Virus record (IMG/VR): IMGVR_UViG_3300006077_000797
Coordinates: 1 to 33,760 of that record
Length of the DNA: 33,760 nucleotides
From: a virus
Reading direction: 5' to 3' (one strand)
The notes beneath the pieces were generated by a model. That model saw only the letters and a list, made by a program, of their open reading frames with translations, had not been told where the DNA came from and made no database searches. Made by a program: the position numbers and the translations under genes. This document shows, piece by piece, positions 32,960-33,760 of this stretch. Positions within the stretch are counted from its first letter, which is position 1; every line of letters starts with the position of its first letter.

Positions 32960-33760
32960 ATGAGTTATTTTAAAAAAGAGTTTAACAAGTTTGATGAGAT
33001 GGTGTTAAGCGGTAAGAGTGAAGCTTATAGAACGCAATTTGTGAACTCATTCAATAGAAATGTGTTAAGTAAATTCGGTATGTTATCAGTGGAGAATATC
33101 ACGACAAGGGACGTTGTAAGTTTAATTGATGGCATTAGTAGCAATAGTGTAGCTAACAGGGTGTTAAGTGGTCTTGTGTCGTTTCTTGGATGGTGTTGTG
33201 GACGTGGTGAATGTATTACTAATGTTGCAATAGGTATTCCGCGTAGGACTGAAACTAGTCGTGAAGTGTTGATTGATGTTAAAGAGTTAAATGACGTGTG
33301 CATTGGTGTGGGTGTTGAAGTATCCGACATATTGAAATTGATGTTATTAACTGGATTGCGTCACGGGACTATTCGCAAGTTAACTGGTGTGAATGTATGC
33401 ACTGACAACTTGGTGATTGATAAAGCACTTGTTAAGAATCGTCGTGATGTTGTTGTGCCGATGTTACCTGAAGCGAAAATGATTATGATGAAGTATGAAA
33501 ATGGATTCAAAATAACTGGTGTGAAGTTAGCACAACAGATTAAGCGCACTGGTGTGAACTTTACTGCTCACGATATCCGTCATTTGATTGGAACTCGTTT
33601 GGGTTCGATGGGTGTTGAAAGTACATTGATTAGTAGGATACTCGGTCACCACATCAAAGGTGCTACCGAAATTTACAATCATCATCATTATTGTGAAGAA
33701 AAACGTGAAGCTTTGATGAAGTTACGTGATGTGTTCGTTGAAGATGGGATGGTGTTCTAG
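32960..33760 (+). CDS. int: Tyrosine recombinase (integrase)
   Basis: A compact 266-residue site-specific recombinase (lambda Int has 356). The catalytic set is complete: R134 in TGLRHG, H204 and R207 in HDIRH, H230 in LGHH and the nucleophile Y239 in EIYNHH. The N-terminal ~95 residues form a SAM-like core-binding domain; an arm-binding domain seems absent. ATG 32960 has GGTGAG 5 nt upstream; GTG 32954 is an alternative. It should integrate and excise this phage, with attP probably just 3' of the gene. Coding-strand composition is G/T-rich. Confidence 0.95.
   Translation: MSYFKKEFNKFDEMVLSGKSEAYRTQFVNSFNRNVLSKFGMLSVENITTRDVVSLIDGISSNSVANRVLSGLVSFLGWCCGRGECITNVAIGIPRRTETSREVLIDVKELNDVCIGVGVEVSDILKLMLLTGLRHGTIRKLTGVNVCTDNLVIDKALVKNRRDVVVPMLPEAKMIMMKYENGFKITGVKLAQQIKRTGVNFTAHDIRHLIGTRLGSMGVESTLISRILGHHIKGATEIYNHHHYCEEKREALMKLRDVFVEDGMVF

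Larger units (their letters stand above)
1..33760. mobile_element. T7-like temperate podovirus / probable prophage
   Basis: Every gene that can be recognised is viral. The virion and terminase genes follow the T7 order from a gp6.7-like protein to TerL. A tyrosine integrase ends exactly at the right edge and a leftward gene ends exactly at the left edge, as expected for a prophage whose attachment site lies just 3' of int. Rejoining the ends places ardA-int in front of the helicase and RNA polymerase, the usual early-to-late T7 layout. I cannot see flanking host DNA or att repeats, so a circularly permuted virion assembly is equally possible. Confidence 0.6.

Noticed and set aside
1-33760. 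tRNA genes or tRNA-derived attachment sites
   Set aside because: I saw no cloverleaf or 3' tRNA-like segment, including in the noncoding kilobase, though short fragments could be missed by eye.

Overview
This window is a nearly complete T7-like podovirus genome (Autographiviridae-like gene order), probably an integrated prophage or a circularised temperate phage. The evidence is a single-subunit T7-type RNA polymerase, a T7-type endonuclease I, and an uninterrupted block of T7 virion homologues in T7 order: gp6.7-like, portal gp8, scaffold gp9, capsid gp10, gp11, gp12, gp13, gp14, gp15, gp16, fibre, small and large terminase. A compact tyrosine integrase sits at the extreme right end. The DNA is AT-rich and the genes fit a gammaproteobacterial, perhaps marine, host; the host cannot be fixed from sequence alone.

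Layout. 1-911: a lone leftward gene and a dense control region with phage-type and host-type promoter candidates, terminators and a possible small RNA. 912-6656: SF2-like helicase, free-standing HNH endonuclease, RNA polymerase, endonuclease I. 6670-19691: small proteins, then portal to internal core proteins. 19708-28286: two very different long tail fibres plus a short Ig-like tail protein. 28338-30591: small membrane protein, TerS, TerL. 30592-31627: about 1 kb almost without genes, rich in direct repeats, 12-bp iterons and hairpins (candidate origin or packaging/terminal region). 31670-33760: ardA antirestriction gene, two unknown genes, integrase.

If the right end is joined to the left end, the order becomes ardA, two unknowns, integrase, (att), helicase, RNA polymerase, virion genes, terminase. 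That is T7 logic, with ArdA in the place of Ocr (gp0.3) as first gene. The window ends would then be prophage ends created by integration next to int, and the noncoding kilobase would be the joined ends of the virion chromosome.

Transcription appears to be driven by a short motif, ATAAATA followed by C, A or G. I found it 12 times, all between genes, in the orientation of nearby genes. At seven of these sites the motif or the bases just after it begin a stem-loop, and in three cases the stem adjoins or covers the next start codon.

The oddest points are these. There is no recognisable DNA polymerase, primase, SSB or exonuclease in the window. The RNA polymerase has Phe where T7 has Tyr639, the residue that excludes dNTPs. 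No endolysin is recognisable, and gp16 lacks its lytic transglycosylase domain. Base skew reverses between the main block and the ardA-int block although both are coded on the same strand.
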